Below, piece after piece: positions 50,362-61,575 of a DNA stretch of 64,000 bases (its first letter is position 1; the number at the start of each line of letters is the position of its first letter). Below the pieces are notes generated by a model. That model did not search any database, was not told the DNA's origin, and saw nothing but the letters and a program-made list of their open reading frames with translations. The position numbers were made by a program, and so were the translations under genes. The stretch is taken from positions 20,205,518 to 20,269,517 of the forward strand of contig NW_024881313.1 of the NCBI RefSeq assembly GCF_018691265.1, in the 5' to 3' direction. This DNA comes from Tyto alba (Eukaryota > Chordata > Aves > Strigiformes > Tytonidae).

Positions 50362-52550
50362 TTCAAGATTTCATCCACGACTTGTGAGTTCATAAAAATT
50401 CACCTTCAGAGAGCAATAACAATGACAATTCAGATTTAACCTCTTCTTTCTTCAAAATGGTTGAGTGGGAAGGCTGCAGGTGTTTTAGTTCGGAGACTGA
50501 ACGGTTCTCTGCTGTGGAAGAGAATTTGCCGGAAAAGGAAAGATCACAATTTGTGGCTCAATTTTAACTGAAGGCTCAATTGTTACATAAAACTAATAGC
50601 ATAGATTCAAAGTACTGTAGTTTTTGAAATAAGAAGCAAGCCATGGATTAAATCAGGAGTGACAAAAGATTTGCGTCAGAAAATGGTTAAGATGGAGCCA
50701 AGCAGCTAAATATTTATAGGCTCTGAGTTTTCAGAGTAGCAGGATGCAGGCAGGTTCACTAGCCCACCCCAGGTCTAACAAGACACTGGCCCACTTCAGC
50801 AGTAAGTTGGAAGTTCTGCTTGTAGTGGGGTTCCATTGCAGTCAGTGGCTGATCTTTCTGCAGGACTCCAAAATTTCGCTTATGACAGACAAAATTTTTC
50901 TTCAAAACTGAAAGAAATAAGACCATCTATCTAAAACTTGATTAAGCAGCCATGTGGGGAAAATAAAAGGCCTTATGGAATAATATTAATTCTACGCTCT
51001 ATCCTGGCCAACATCCCACTGCATCTTGCCAGAAACACAAATTTCTGTGACTCAATAGCCATACTATCACATTTTCAGGAATGAAGCGGGTTTTGTGGGA
51101 TTCCTGTTCTACTTGTAAAAACATGGGGAAGTCTGGCACTTCAGAATCAAAGTCAGGAAAGTTTAAGAGAGCACAACCTAAAGAAGGTCAGAGCATAAAC
51201 AAAGTAATATGCTACGGAATGTATTGGACGGAGAGAAATTCAGTCCTTAGAGAAGAGCTGCAAAGTTTGTAGCAAATGAAAGAAAAATTTCCCAATACTG
51301 TTCATCTTTAGAAAGATACTTGATAAATGCTGGCTAAAGGTAATAAAAAAAAAAATTCCCTGGCAGAGGGGAAACATAAGTATTTTAGCATAGTTTATTG
51401 TCTGTCCAGTTAAACTGACATGGTTCTACTTTTGCAGGCTGTAGAGAAGAGGGAAAAAATAATAATACAAAATCAGTGTTTTTCAGGACAAGAGCCTTCT
51501 GGAGTCTTCATTTCTGAAAGTAGGCCTCAATTTGTCTCGGAAACATTCACAATACTTGAGTAAAATATATTCCCTGAAGAACAGTCAGTATCCCTTGTGG
51601 ACACATGATTATTTTGGACATTTCATAGAACTTTTGTCTATCTACTGCTGTTCACTTGCTTTCTTATCTAAAAATGATGTTAACTCCACTTCTCCCTCTT
51701 AAAGATTCAGGAATTTAAACTGACAGAGGAAAAAGAATGTTAATTATCACTAGGCTCAGAAGATAAATTCGTTTGCTCGTGTATTATAAAATATCACAGA
51801 ATTCTGAAGTTAGATAAAGAACTGATAGCGCAAATTTTAATGCTGATGCATATTTCTCTTCTGCACAAGGAAGTAAGCACAGAAGTGTAGATGCTTTCTT
51901 GATCTCTGTCAAACAATGCTGTGTTAAATCTATAATGTCTCTTTATATCAAGGCTAGCTGCTGTGGCATGAAATTGCAAACCTGATTTCAGTGAAATTAT
52001 AACCATGTATTTCAGTGTAAAATGTTGCATAACACAAAGAATAAAATGGCAACCAAAGGAAAAGAATAAAACCAAACGTTTTCCTTGTAAAATGACACTT
52101 TCTCCCTTCAGCTTGAAATAAACTTTGTAACATCTGTATTTGAGATAAGTTGTATTTAGAAACATGAACACAGAAAGAGCAGACTTAAGACATTTAATCT
52201 GTCCTTGTTTATTAATTTAATAGCTTCAGAAATCAGGAAAATCGTCAGTGACTCAGGATGGGGAAAAAAAAGACCTGATATATTTGGTAAAATGCATTTA
52301 GCCTTTTTATTTCTGACAAATAAAAGACACTGTTGAGGGGATGGAGTATTCTTTTAGATCTCTGCAGGAACGCTTTTATGAGGGACAGTAGGTTAAGAAG
52401 AGTACAAATTGCTTTTCTGCTTCAGAAGAAAGACAATATGGTTCCAACATTTTGCTGCAGAAATTCTAGCTGAGAAATAAAGACCTTTATTACATGGTGG
52501 ACATGCTACTGCCTCTTGTAGCACTAAGGTGAAATACAGTTCCCTTTCAC

Positions 52551-52568
52551 CTTTTTTTTTTTTTTTTT
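52551..52568. repeat. Poly(T) run
   Basis: About eighteen T after CCCTTTCACC. Simple repeat. A minus-strand retrocopy would show such a tract, but no body is recognised to its right. Confidence 0.8.
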
Positions 52569-52989
52569 AATTTTTGAATTGTCTACAGAAGTATTTCTGT
52601 AAAAAGAATATTTTTCTGGAAACCATAGTGGAAGAAGGAAGAAAGCCCGGTTTCCAAATATATTTGCGGTTAGGTATTGAATGGTTGTAAATGTAAGGAG
52701 GCTGAGCTGAATGTGGGACTGCTTACAGTTTTTAACATGCAAAGTAACAGATTCAAGATGCTATCAACTGATGTAATTCTTGGTTGCTGGAGCCATCTGT
52801 GAATTGAATTAAGATGTATATCTATCTTTTTAATAGGAAACACATGACAGCCAAGTTACATCATCAGCACGATGACTAGATTGCATTGTTGCCACAGTCA
52901 TTTAATTACAGGAAAGCAGTTCTTATTTTAATAGAATAAGAAATAAAATACATGTTTTGTGAAAAAGTGCCTTTTATTTTATTTTTCAG

Positions 52990-53147
52990 GACATTTTGAG
53001 TGGTTAGAAGCTGATGACAACGCGTTATATAAAAGCACTTATCTTAACAGCTCCATGTGCCATTGCTCCAGCAAGAATTGCCGTTTTCAGTTTCATTACT
53101 CCATGGCAGATAACAGCGTTCTCAAAGTGGTACTGTTTACTAATCAA
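52990..53147 (+). CDS. MALRD1: MALRD1-like exon: MAM module B, second part
   Basis: A 158-nt exon, phase 1 in and phase 0 out. Acceptor TTTATTTTTCAG|GACATT; donor AATCAA|GTAAGA, where the last exon base is A instead of the usual G but the intron side is consensus. It encodes GHFEWLEADDNALYKSTYL, then the MAM signature C-R-F-Q-F-H-Y (NCRFQFHYSMADNS) and VLKVVLFTNQ. It covers what in MAM-A is exon 35625 plus the first 40% of exon 35797: there is no intron after the signature cysteine here, and instead an intron after VVLFTNQ. Extra cysteines (MCHCSSKNC) are unusual for a MAM core. Confidence 0.87.
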
Positions 53148-53744
53148 GTAAGAAGAAACTTGCATTCATTTTTAAAGGGTAAAGATACGGCAGTGCAGGT
53201 GTTACCAGCCAAAATGCCAGGAAATATGCCTGCTAACATATGCCTGCCTCCTAAGTTAGTTTGTGCCAAACAGTAACTTGGTATTGTTCCACTGATCTAT
53301 GCAACTGTAAAGCCTGGGTGTTTGCTGACTCAGCTATAAACTAATTAAATGAGTGAATGTTCTATAAAAAAGATGTGAAGAACAAACTCACGCTATTACA
53401 GAATTAAAGAATTTGGGGACTTCAGGGGAAAAAAATCTATAGTAACAGCTTTTTCTAGCCTTCTTCCCATTATGGAAATGGGAAAATAAGTGCTTTTCTC
53501 TATGGAGACACAGAAAAAAGGAAAGTTCTTGCTTAACCACTTGATTTGTTGTGCTCATGTTTTAGAGCAGTAATTTTCCTGGTTTTCTACCTATTACTAG
53601 ATAAAATAACCATGTCAAACTGAAACACAAATGCATTGAGCAATGATAACTATTTCCATCTTTCTTACCTTCCTTGCCTTGTTGAGGCTTTCTGCTGTTA
53701 AAATGTTTTCTTTTGAAAGTCTTGTTTAATAAATTTGGTGGATT

Positions 53745-53876
53745 CCCCAACTCTGGGCAGTTTTAAGATTCAGCTGGACAGGGTGCTGGGTCATCTTGTC
53801 TAGCCTGTGCTTTTGCCAGGAAAGGTTGGACCAAATGATCCTTGAGGTCCCTTCCAACATGGTATTCTATGACTCT
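53745..53876 (+). mobile_element. CR1 LINE 3'-end fragment, sense
   Basis: About 130 bp with the avian CR1 3'-UTR signature: TTCAGCTGGACAGGGTGCTG, then GGACCAAATGATCCTTGAGG and TCCCTTCCAACATGG, ending in the 3' octamer region ATTCTATGACTC. Strongly 5'-truncated. Non-coding. Confidence 0.85.
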
Positions 53877-55479
53877 AACTTAATATTGATGATATTGTAC
53901 TACTACTTAATGAAAGCAAGAGCAGTACAGCTGGTCTCATTGTTAATGGTTCTCACACCTTGATGTTGGAGTTGAATTATTATAATCCAATAATATAAGT
54001 ATTTAAAAAGACAGATCCACTTCATCCACAAAGTTAAGATGCAAAAAACCTGAAGTGTAATACTACTAAGGGGTCTAAATATAGGAATAGGTAATGGAAA
54101 TACCTTTTTTCTTTCCCACTGTGTCTTCAAGTATTCATGAAAACAACTCCAAGCTCTTGCTCATTTTTCATTTATAAAAGGCAATAGTATATTTCTATGA
54201 CCCATTACCATATCAGGGAATTGCAACATAATCAGTGTTCTGGTCAGAATGAATGGAGATTTGTGCCATAAATCCCAATTGCCAATAAAGGCCCATGCAA
54301 CCTTGAGACAGACTAGGAATACTGATTTCAGTTGTTCATCTAATATCATCAATGGACTTGATTTAAGAGTTTCCTATTCCTGAAAATAAAGCAAATTATG
54401 TGAGCCAAAACCATAAGAAGACTGGCATTTGAGCTCCCATAGAATTGGAAGACTAAACTGAGTTAATTGATAAACAGTTCCTTACATATGCATTACAAGA
54501 ATGTTTTTGTCAGTTATTACATCAGTTCAGTCCACTCTGTTTCCACAACTTTTCTTAGCCTTTTGATATTTTAGTTATTGAATTCCTCTTTCAGTCAGAA
54601 GTGTATTTATTGCACATAGACTTATTTAAAGCTGATAGGAGTTACTCATACTGCAAAATTTTCAGAAACACCTGCAGAAACATAAGCTTCTACTGGTAGC
54701 TTCAAAAACAAAACCCTACAGACTCATATTTAAGACTTCTTAAACTGAAATTAAGGGAAGGGTAACTCTTACACATTTTACTGCTGAATCATTAGGATAT
54801 TTATGAAAAACTAGACAAATACTGAGAAACAGAAGTTAGAGCTGAGTGCTCGTTCTGACCCTGGAAGAAAACAGAGATGATGTCACGGAGGCTGTCTTTC
54901 AAAATAACTTCTCAATTGCATGGTCCACTACCATACAGTTTCCCTGCACCCACTTTTACTATTTTTATTGGTCAGAACCTCCTGTCTCTGAATAACAACT
55001 CTTTCTGTGTCCCAGCATTGCCAGGCTTGAGGCAGACAGAGACTGGATTACATTTAATGTACAGTTTCAGTACTGTTCTTAGAGGACAAGCACCACACAT
55101 TTTGCAAATGTATCCCTAGCCTTCCTCACCCTTTCAACAGAGAGGTCAAAGAGGAGTGAAAGTATCTTCTAATATAGACGTTATGACATCAATTGGAAGA
55201 CAAGGAATTTAAATTGCTATTGAGTATGAAGAAGGACAGGGAAAACGGACTCTTTTATCAACAGTAACCTGTTGTTGATTTATATTTAATTTACAGTCTA
55301 TGATAATCTGCAGCTTTTTCTGTTTTATTGCTGGCCTAGCAAAGATGGTCTTCATTCAATACTACTGCATTTGATCATTTGTTTTTTCTTTCCTAACTGT
55401 GATTCATATGTCTTTGAACTTTATGTTATTGGTTTGAAATTGATTTTTTTGGTATACAGAGATGATTTTAAATTCTAAT

Positions 55480-56130
55480 GGAGTCCTTCAGAGTGTTTGT
55501 AATTCCTCCCGATTCAGTGTTATCCACATTTTTAAAAATTTTATTTTTCATTCCACTATCCAAACAGTCAGGACTATAATTATGTCAGGCCCTGGAACAG
55601 ACCTATGCAGAGCCCCATTATAATTTTCATTTATCTTGGCAGAAAACTATAGACAGCTCCTCTTCTAAATAAGGTTGCAGTCCTATATGTACAGCCATTT
55701 GTACACCCATTTTACAGTAATTCCTTCTGCACCTAGTCTCCTCAATTTGCTTAAGGAATGTCCTATGATATTATGTTAAAAGCCTTAATAAAGTAAAGTA
55801 AGTTTTACTTTTTCAAGTCTGTTTATGATAAAAAAAAAAAATTACACTGGCTGAATGGGACTTGTTCCTCATCAGAAGCGGTTAATGTAGATTTCTCACT
55901 TTCTTATTCTCCAGCTGCTTACAAGATTATTGTTAGCAATTTGTTCCACTGTCTTATGAGTTGTAAACTTTCATCTGATGAGCTATAATTGCATAGTCTA
56001 TATTTTTGCATTAACTGTAATATATATCCTTTGCTCTCCCAGTTCTCTAGTTTCCCACACATTCTCCTCAGGTTCTCAGAGATGTTGGTAGTAAGATGTT
56101 CCTTCCATTAGGTAACCTTTACTTAAAATT
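55480..56130 (-). mobile_element. Ancient CR1 LINE, ORF2 part (antisense, decayed)
   Basis: Decayed antisense CR1 landmarks appear in the right order: GAGTCCTTCAGAGTGTTTGT, TCCTCCCGATTCAGTGTTAT, GACCTATGCAGAGCCCCATT, TTAAAAGCCTTAATAAAGTA, a CTGGCTGAATGGGACTTGTT-like segment, ATTTGTTCCACTGTCTTATG and finally TCCTCAGGTTCTCAGAGATG. These correspond to the RT region of old amniote CR1 copies seen in turtles and crocodilians as well as birds. No open frame survives. The boundaries are approximate. Confidence 0.65.
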
Positions 56131-57315
56131 TCCTGATTCCCTTCCAGTTTCAGTACTTTTGACTTATATTTGTAATAATGTTCTATTCTGGTCCATTTTT
56201 GCATTCACATTTGACAATATTAACTGTACAATAACATAAAATATTAACCATATTAACTATTAACTATTTGATAAATTTAAACTTTCCTGTGAAAATTGAA
56301 ACCAAAAAAGATAATATTGACCTCAGTCTATCATTTGCCATTCATCACTTGCTCATTCCTCCCAATTAAGTAATGGGCTTATACTTCTTCCTTTTAGCTT
56401 CTTAAACTTTACATCTTGTATGGCTTCAAAACAGATGGAAATGAAACAGTAAAAGATAATTTCAACTGATGTTTATATGTGAAAGAATATTTGTACCCTA
56501 ATGCACTAAAATTTCTGTCAGTCTTCAACAACACTTGCAAAAACCATGCAAGTATAGTCCTCTGCAGAAGTTAAAGGTTATCTATTAATCACTGTGGGGG
56601 AATAAATAAGCATTTGTTCCAAATTACTCTCTGAAATGAAAGAAGCAGGGACAAAATGATGAGTGCAGTTGCACAGCAGTTAATGTATCTGTAGAGAAAT
56701 GTCAAAAAAAAAAATATGTTATAAATGCAGTTGATAAGAAAAAGTCATGATTGTCTCTTACATCCTTCAAAGCTGAGTAGAATTATCTAAAAAAAAAACA
56801 AAAAACCACAAAACTATTGCAGGAAAAAGAAACAATTCTTGCCCATTTTAGCTTTACAAAAAATTGTTTATAGATAGAAATATATCACAATAAAGGGAAT
56901 AGAGTGAAGGTATTTTGAGCAACTGCTCCCATTCATCACCAAAATAAATCTTGAGGGAAAGTACTGGAAAAGCAATACATTCAACATTTAAAAGAAGTCT
57001 AGAGTCACAAGGAATGTGCTGGAGGGGTTAACCCATTAGTAGAGATGTATAAAATCAGAGGCTAATGTCTGTTGCATGGAACAATAGTCAGTTTGTTGCA
57101 CCTGAGGTGATTTACAGCTTTCAGTGCCATAAAAAAACCCCAGCCCTAGAAGGTCTGGATACTGGCACATGCACAGAAAACTCAAGGTTACTACTGCAAG
57201 CTATTTTTATTAAAATAAATTTGGGAGAAAGATGGTCACAGAGATGGGTATCTAAGCTGTTAATTGAATGTGAACAAAATTACGGTATCCAGATGCATCC
57301 AATCAAATAAACAAC

Positions 57316-57919
57316 AAATGTAGAGTGTTCCCATGCCAGAGCATCTCGGGAAGGTCTGCAGCCTGTGGGAGGGACTCCAGTTGGAGAAAGTTAGTGTCTC
57401 ATGCCAGAGCAGTGTAAGGAAACACTGCGGTCCATGGGAGGAACTCATGTTGGAGAAAGTTTGTGGTGGACTGTCTCCTGTGAGAGGGGACCACGATGGA
57501 GCAGGGGTAAGAAGTTCCAGAAGCTCCCCCCACTGAAGATGGAAGAAGTGGCAGCACTGACTGCACCCCCCATTCCCTGCTCCTGTGCTGCTGAGGGGAG
57601 GAGGTAGAGATATCGGGAGCAGAGCTGAGCCTGGGAAGAAGGGAGGAATGGGAGGAAGGTGTTCTCAAGATGTGGCAATGCTTCTTACTGTCCTACTCTG
57701 TTAAGTGTTGTTGTTAATATCTGTAAGAAATCTATGTTCTTTTTTTTCCTTCCCCTAAGGAGTCTGCCTTTTGCCCGTGACTATAATAGGTGATCTGCCC
57801 CTACTGGTCCTATCTCGAACTCTAAGCCTGGCTCATTTGTCCCTTCTTATCATTGGAAGAGAAGGGAGGAGTGAGTGGCTGTGTTGTGTTTAGCTGCTGA
57901 CCAGGCTCAAACCACAACA
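57316..57919 (+). mobile_element. Partial ERVL-like LTR (3' portion)
   Basis: A GC-richer block with CTGTCTCCTGTGAGAGGGGA, CCCCCCATTCCCTGCTCCTG and GAGCCTGGGAAGAAGGGAGG, ending GTTTAGCTGCTGACCAGGCT followed by CAAACCACAACA. The end is almost identical to that of the inner LTR at 46.0-46.5 kb, so it is the same U5. The usual TGTCCTGGTTT start is not found, so the element is 5'-truncated or its left end has diverged. Several overlapping open frames of 60-90 codons here are by-products of the composition. No retroviral genes are present. Confidence 0.7.
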
Positions 57920-58234
57920 TTCATCAAAATTTGATCTCTCATGTCATTTAGTGTTTGGAATTAGGGTTTTGGCTTGGCCCTGTCTTGCAGTTTTCCAAAA
58001 CTGACCTTCAAACACATATTCAATAGATATTTAGTCTTCCAGGTTTGTTAATATGTCATAACAGTTGAAGACGTAGTAGGAAAAGAGCATAAGTAATTGG
58101 CTACTCATCACAAATAATATCAATGTTGTTCTGCTGGCTCAGACCTCTTGGTCTATCAAACTATAGATAACATCTTCTTCGTTTATACTGCAAGACAGGA
58201 AAAAAGATAACATTTTGTTCTCTTGATAAAATTT

Positions 58235-58470
58235 CACATACCTCTCATATCCCCTTTTATTCATCTCCTGTAAGGTAAACTGTTTTTATCCTTTCAGTTT
58301 CTCTCCATAAAAGAGACTTTCTATTTCTCTTATCCTGCTTCACATCTTTTTCTGAACTGCCTTTAATTCTGTAATATCCTTTGTGGAAAAGGTATGACCA
58401 GGACTTTGCACAGTATCTTAAAAGGTGTCTCACTATTGATAATTCTAACAGTGTTAGTTTGTATGTATAG
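58235..58470 (-). mobile_element. Ancient CR1 LINE fragment (antisense, decayed)
   Basis: Contains CCCCTTTTATTCATCTCCTG, TCACATCTTTTTCTGAACTG, CCTTTAATTCTGTAATATCC and GACCAGGACTTTGCACAGTA, in the order seen in old antisense CR1 copies downstream of the ORF2 end ('...ttttctgaac...ccaatt...atatcc...ggaccagaactgcacacagta...'). In an antisense copy this part would come before the segment seen at 55.5-56.1 kb, so the two are separate insertions. Confidence 0.58.
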
Positions 58471-58984
58471 CCTATATAACCTTTCCCTGCGTTTTTTTTT
58501 TTTCTGTCTTTCTGGTTATGCTCTATTTTGGAACTGATCCTTGAAAAGATCTCCTTTAGGGATATGGAGTTTACATTGATATATATATATTTTTTTTTAT
58601 ACTGGCCTCAGCATATTCTAGTCGGAATTCTAACCAGAAGCAAAATGAACATGAGCTGTTTTTGTCAGATTATTAAATGAAAAAGGCTTGGAGTGCTTAC
58701 ATAAAGGGAGATTTACCATATTTGGCACTCGTAGTGTTATCCTTAGGAGGTGGGGTGCAAATGAGGATTGAGGTAGCTCAGAAAATAACTAGGATTTTTT
58801 AGGTAGTGCTCTGCCTGCTTGCTTTGCAGGTTAAAAAAAAAAAAAACAACACTGTTGATTGGGTAATTTTGACAGACCCCAAATGTAGTTCTAAGAAAAG
58901 TAAATCTAATTATAACACAACATATTATAAGAAGTTATTTGTGAAAAAGAAACTAATGTAGAGAGCACCATGGAAACATATTGT

Positions 58985-59105
58985 TAAATTCAGCAATAAC
59001 ATGATTTAATTTGCATATTAATTCACTTTAATTCTACCAGGCCAACTCCTGATAATTACATTATTAGCCTGTTTAATCACAGTAAACATGTCCTGTTTCC
59101 CTTCT
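58985..59105. promoter_or_regulatory. Candidate conserved non-coding element upstream of exon at 59288
   Basis: A compact cluster of known transcription-factor core words: a perfect octamer ATTTGCAT (59009-59016), homeodomain-type TAAT/ATTA cores, and a forkhead core GTAAACA (59082-59088), all within 100 bp and about 200 bp upstream of a coding exon. The sequence is non-repetitive. The call rests on motif density alone; AT-rich DNA gives such words by chance fairly often. Confidence 0.25.
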
Positions 59106-59287
59106 CTCCCATAAAGCTCAGTGCAAAGATTACAAATGAGCATGTGAAGCTCTGTTTACTCACATAGAGCAAGTTTGTATGTAGTGGTCATTGGGCTATA
59201 ATATGAAAAGATTGAAGACAAAAAATCCCTTGATAATTTATAGAGGAATGAAAATTAGTTTATAACATTGTATTCTATATTTCACAG

Positions 59288-59380
59288 GAGGAATATGTCT
59301 TGTGGGAAACCAACATCATGACTAAGAAGGAATGGGTCAAAATGGATATACAGCTACCAACAAGGCTAGAAAAATTAAAG
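59288..59380 (+). CDS. MALRD1: MALRD1-like exon: MAM module B, third part
   Basis: A 93-nt exon, phase 0 at both ends. Acceptor CTATATTTCACAG|GAGGAA; donor TTAAAG|GTATGA. It encodes EEYVLWETNIMTKKEWVKMD and then IQLPTRLEKLK. This corresponds to the second half of the 162-nt MAM-A exon: VLWETN aligns with NIWQVS and EWVKMDIQLP with QWKANTITIN, the tryptophan-containing strands near the end of a MAM fold. It joins the last MAM-B segment at 61576 as LK-LMFKG, at exactly the intron position that MAM-A uses (YE-VIFRG). Confidence 0.85.
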
Positions 59381-61575
59381 GTATGAATGAAAAATGCACA
59401 TGTTTAATTTTTGAAGATGCTTTACCTTTTTGTTTATAAATGTTCTAGAAAACTTAAAAATGTATTAAAATTATATGTATCCTGAAGGTCTTGCTGTTCT
59501 TCATTTCTTCAATGTGAGTAATGCTCTATTTCTAGCTCAACAAAACTTCTACACAAACATCATGTGTTCGAAGCTGCTGGTCTTTAATAACATGCAACAA
59601 AAATAATATAAATCTCACCATATTTTAGTTAGTCATCTGAGTCCATCTCAGGTGTTAGAAATTCATTTAAATATAAATACTATTAAATGAGATGATGTAA
59701 ATGATGTTAGTGGGATTTCAGTGAAATGATGTAAACCAGTAATTGTGATAGAATATCTTTCCCTTGAATTTTCAGGCATAGGGAAGAACACAAAGTTGCA
59801 ACTACTTAATTCTTAAATAAATTTTCAAGTTTTTATTTTAAGTAATTTTACATTTACATTTACTTTTCATGATTCTGTAAATAACCGTCATATTTTACTG
59901 TCTCAACAATCAGCTGAAAATGGAATCTCTGTGAAAGGACAAATACTAAGCCCACTGCAGGAACTGACATTTTAACATATATTAGAATGAATGCATTTCA
60001 GCAAGCTACAAGGTTGTAAATACCTGTTGTTGCCTGTCTCTCCTTTTCCCACAAGGACAAGTGTGAATAAGCAACTAGATGTGTAATAAGACTATGTATA
60101 GTATCTAAAAATAAATAAAAAAAAGTTTACTGAGGTTGTATACATATATATGTAGATAGCTGAAACTATGCATTCTTGTGCAAGGATGGCAAGGATCAGT
60201 CATGTTTAGGGAAGGAAAGATACTATCTTTAATTATGTGATGATGTAATGTTTTCAGCATAGAAATCCGCTTTTTGAATTGGTAGAAAATGGATAATATT
60301 AGAAGGCTTTTGTAATTTTGAAGAAATTGTCTCTAGTGGAAGATAATTACATATATAACTCTTATTTCTTAGAAAGAAAAATGTTTCTTGAGATTTCACT
60401 CCAAACTAATTGCCTGGCTTCAGAGTGTGTGTTAGATCATTCTGCTTATGCCCCAAATCATGTCTGTTCTAGTTTCCTTCTGTTTTGTGGGATACTCCTG
60501 TCCGGCTTTCTTTCCAGTGTGCTTTCTGTCTGAGACTCACTCTCTGGTCATGTTCCAGGCCTGTCAAAACCGCCAACTCCATTTTTGATTTATGCCTCCA
60601 ACCCCTGCTCTTGTCTCTCAGTGCTTTCTTTCATTGCAGTCATCATCTTTCTGATGAATCCAAGCTTGCTTCCTCCTGTTTGCTGCTTTAGCTCAGGTTA
60701 AAGAAACTTGGAGACCACACGTGCGGTAATCTCCTTGCTTTGAGACCCAGTAGAGTTGGGCTCCGCAGTGACCAGGAGCAAGAAATGTTCTTCTGAAACT
60801 TCACTGATCTAAAACAGCTTGTGTAAAATCTAAACAGTGCAAGGGAACTCTGTCAGAGAGAGAAATAATCCCTGAATCTCCATGTCTATGCAAACAGCAG
60901 CAAAATGAGCAAGGCCAGGACACAGTCCCAAGATCGACATGTGATAGTCCATATAATTGAAACATTATCATTGTCCCTAGCAAGGTTTTGACCCAAACAG
61001 ATTGACCATCTCCCAGACAGTGACTGGAACCGTTCAAGGGTTACCAGCAGGCAGGGACCAATCCCACTGCATATACTGAATGCAGCCATTTTTTCTTAAC
61101 TGATGAAATGGCTATCAGTTCTTTAGCTATGCTGTGCTAACTGGTGTCTGAGGACAGTCCCTATTTTATTCACCTGTGAGTTTAAATGGAAATTTTTCTC
61201 TTGAACATCTTCAAAATGAGGTTCTGGAGAGACTTCAGAGCAAAAGATGAAGTCCTTAGGTTACTAGATTTCAGGTCATTATTCTAAAGTACAAGGGCAT
61301 TGCAACGTTTTAGCCAAATGGTTATGAGATGGAGTTTTTCTTTAAAATAGTTGTTTACTTCATTCTTGAAATTTGTCAAACCATTTTAGTTGGAAATTTT
61401 CAGAAATTTCAACCTGAGGTCATCATACAAAGATTCAGCTTCTGATTTGAAATTTGTCATGTTTTTTTAGTAGATAGTAGGCTGTGCTTTTTACATGAAG
61501 AGCATTACTGTTTCATGTAAATAAAAATCAGTTTCTGTCTGTTAATACAAATATTTTAACTGTAATGATCCACAG
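59381..61575 (+). other. MALRD1: Intron (2195 bp) before the MAM-B/LDLa-2 exon
   Basis: Starts GTATGA and ends TGATCCACAG, an acceptor with a weak pyrimidine tract. It is AT-rich at the left. The stretch of about 60440-61100 is somewhat GC-richer with chance open frames on both strands and no recognised repeat or motif. Confidence 0.78.

Larger units (their letters stand above)
48069..52989 (+). other. MALRD1: Intron (4921 bp) within MAM module B
   Basis: Starts GTGGGA and ends TTTTATTTTTCAG. Contains poly(T) runs near 50341-50361 and 52551-52568 and otherwise unique AT-rich sequence. No transposon is recognised. Confidence 0.8.
53148..59287 (+). other. MALRD1: Intron (6140 bp) within MAM module B
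   Basis: Starts GTAAGA and ends TATATTTCACAG. Contains a CR1 3' tail (53745-53876), an old antisense CR1 (about 55480-56130), a partial ERVL-like LTR (57316-57919), another old antisense CR1 (58235-58470) and a candidate regulatory block just before the next exon (58985-59105). Confidence 0.82.

Noticed and set aside
57399..57678. Overlapping 67-89 codon frames on both strands
   Set aside because: They lie inside the GC-richer ERVL-like LTR, which has no coding function; stop-poor composition explains them.
60440..61100. Slightly GC-richer stretch with several short frames on both strands
   Set aside because: No repeat signature, splice sites or domain could be recognised; treated as ordinary intron.
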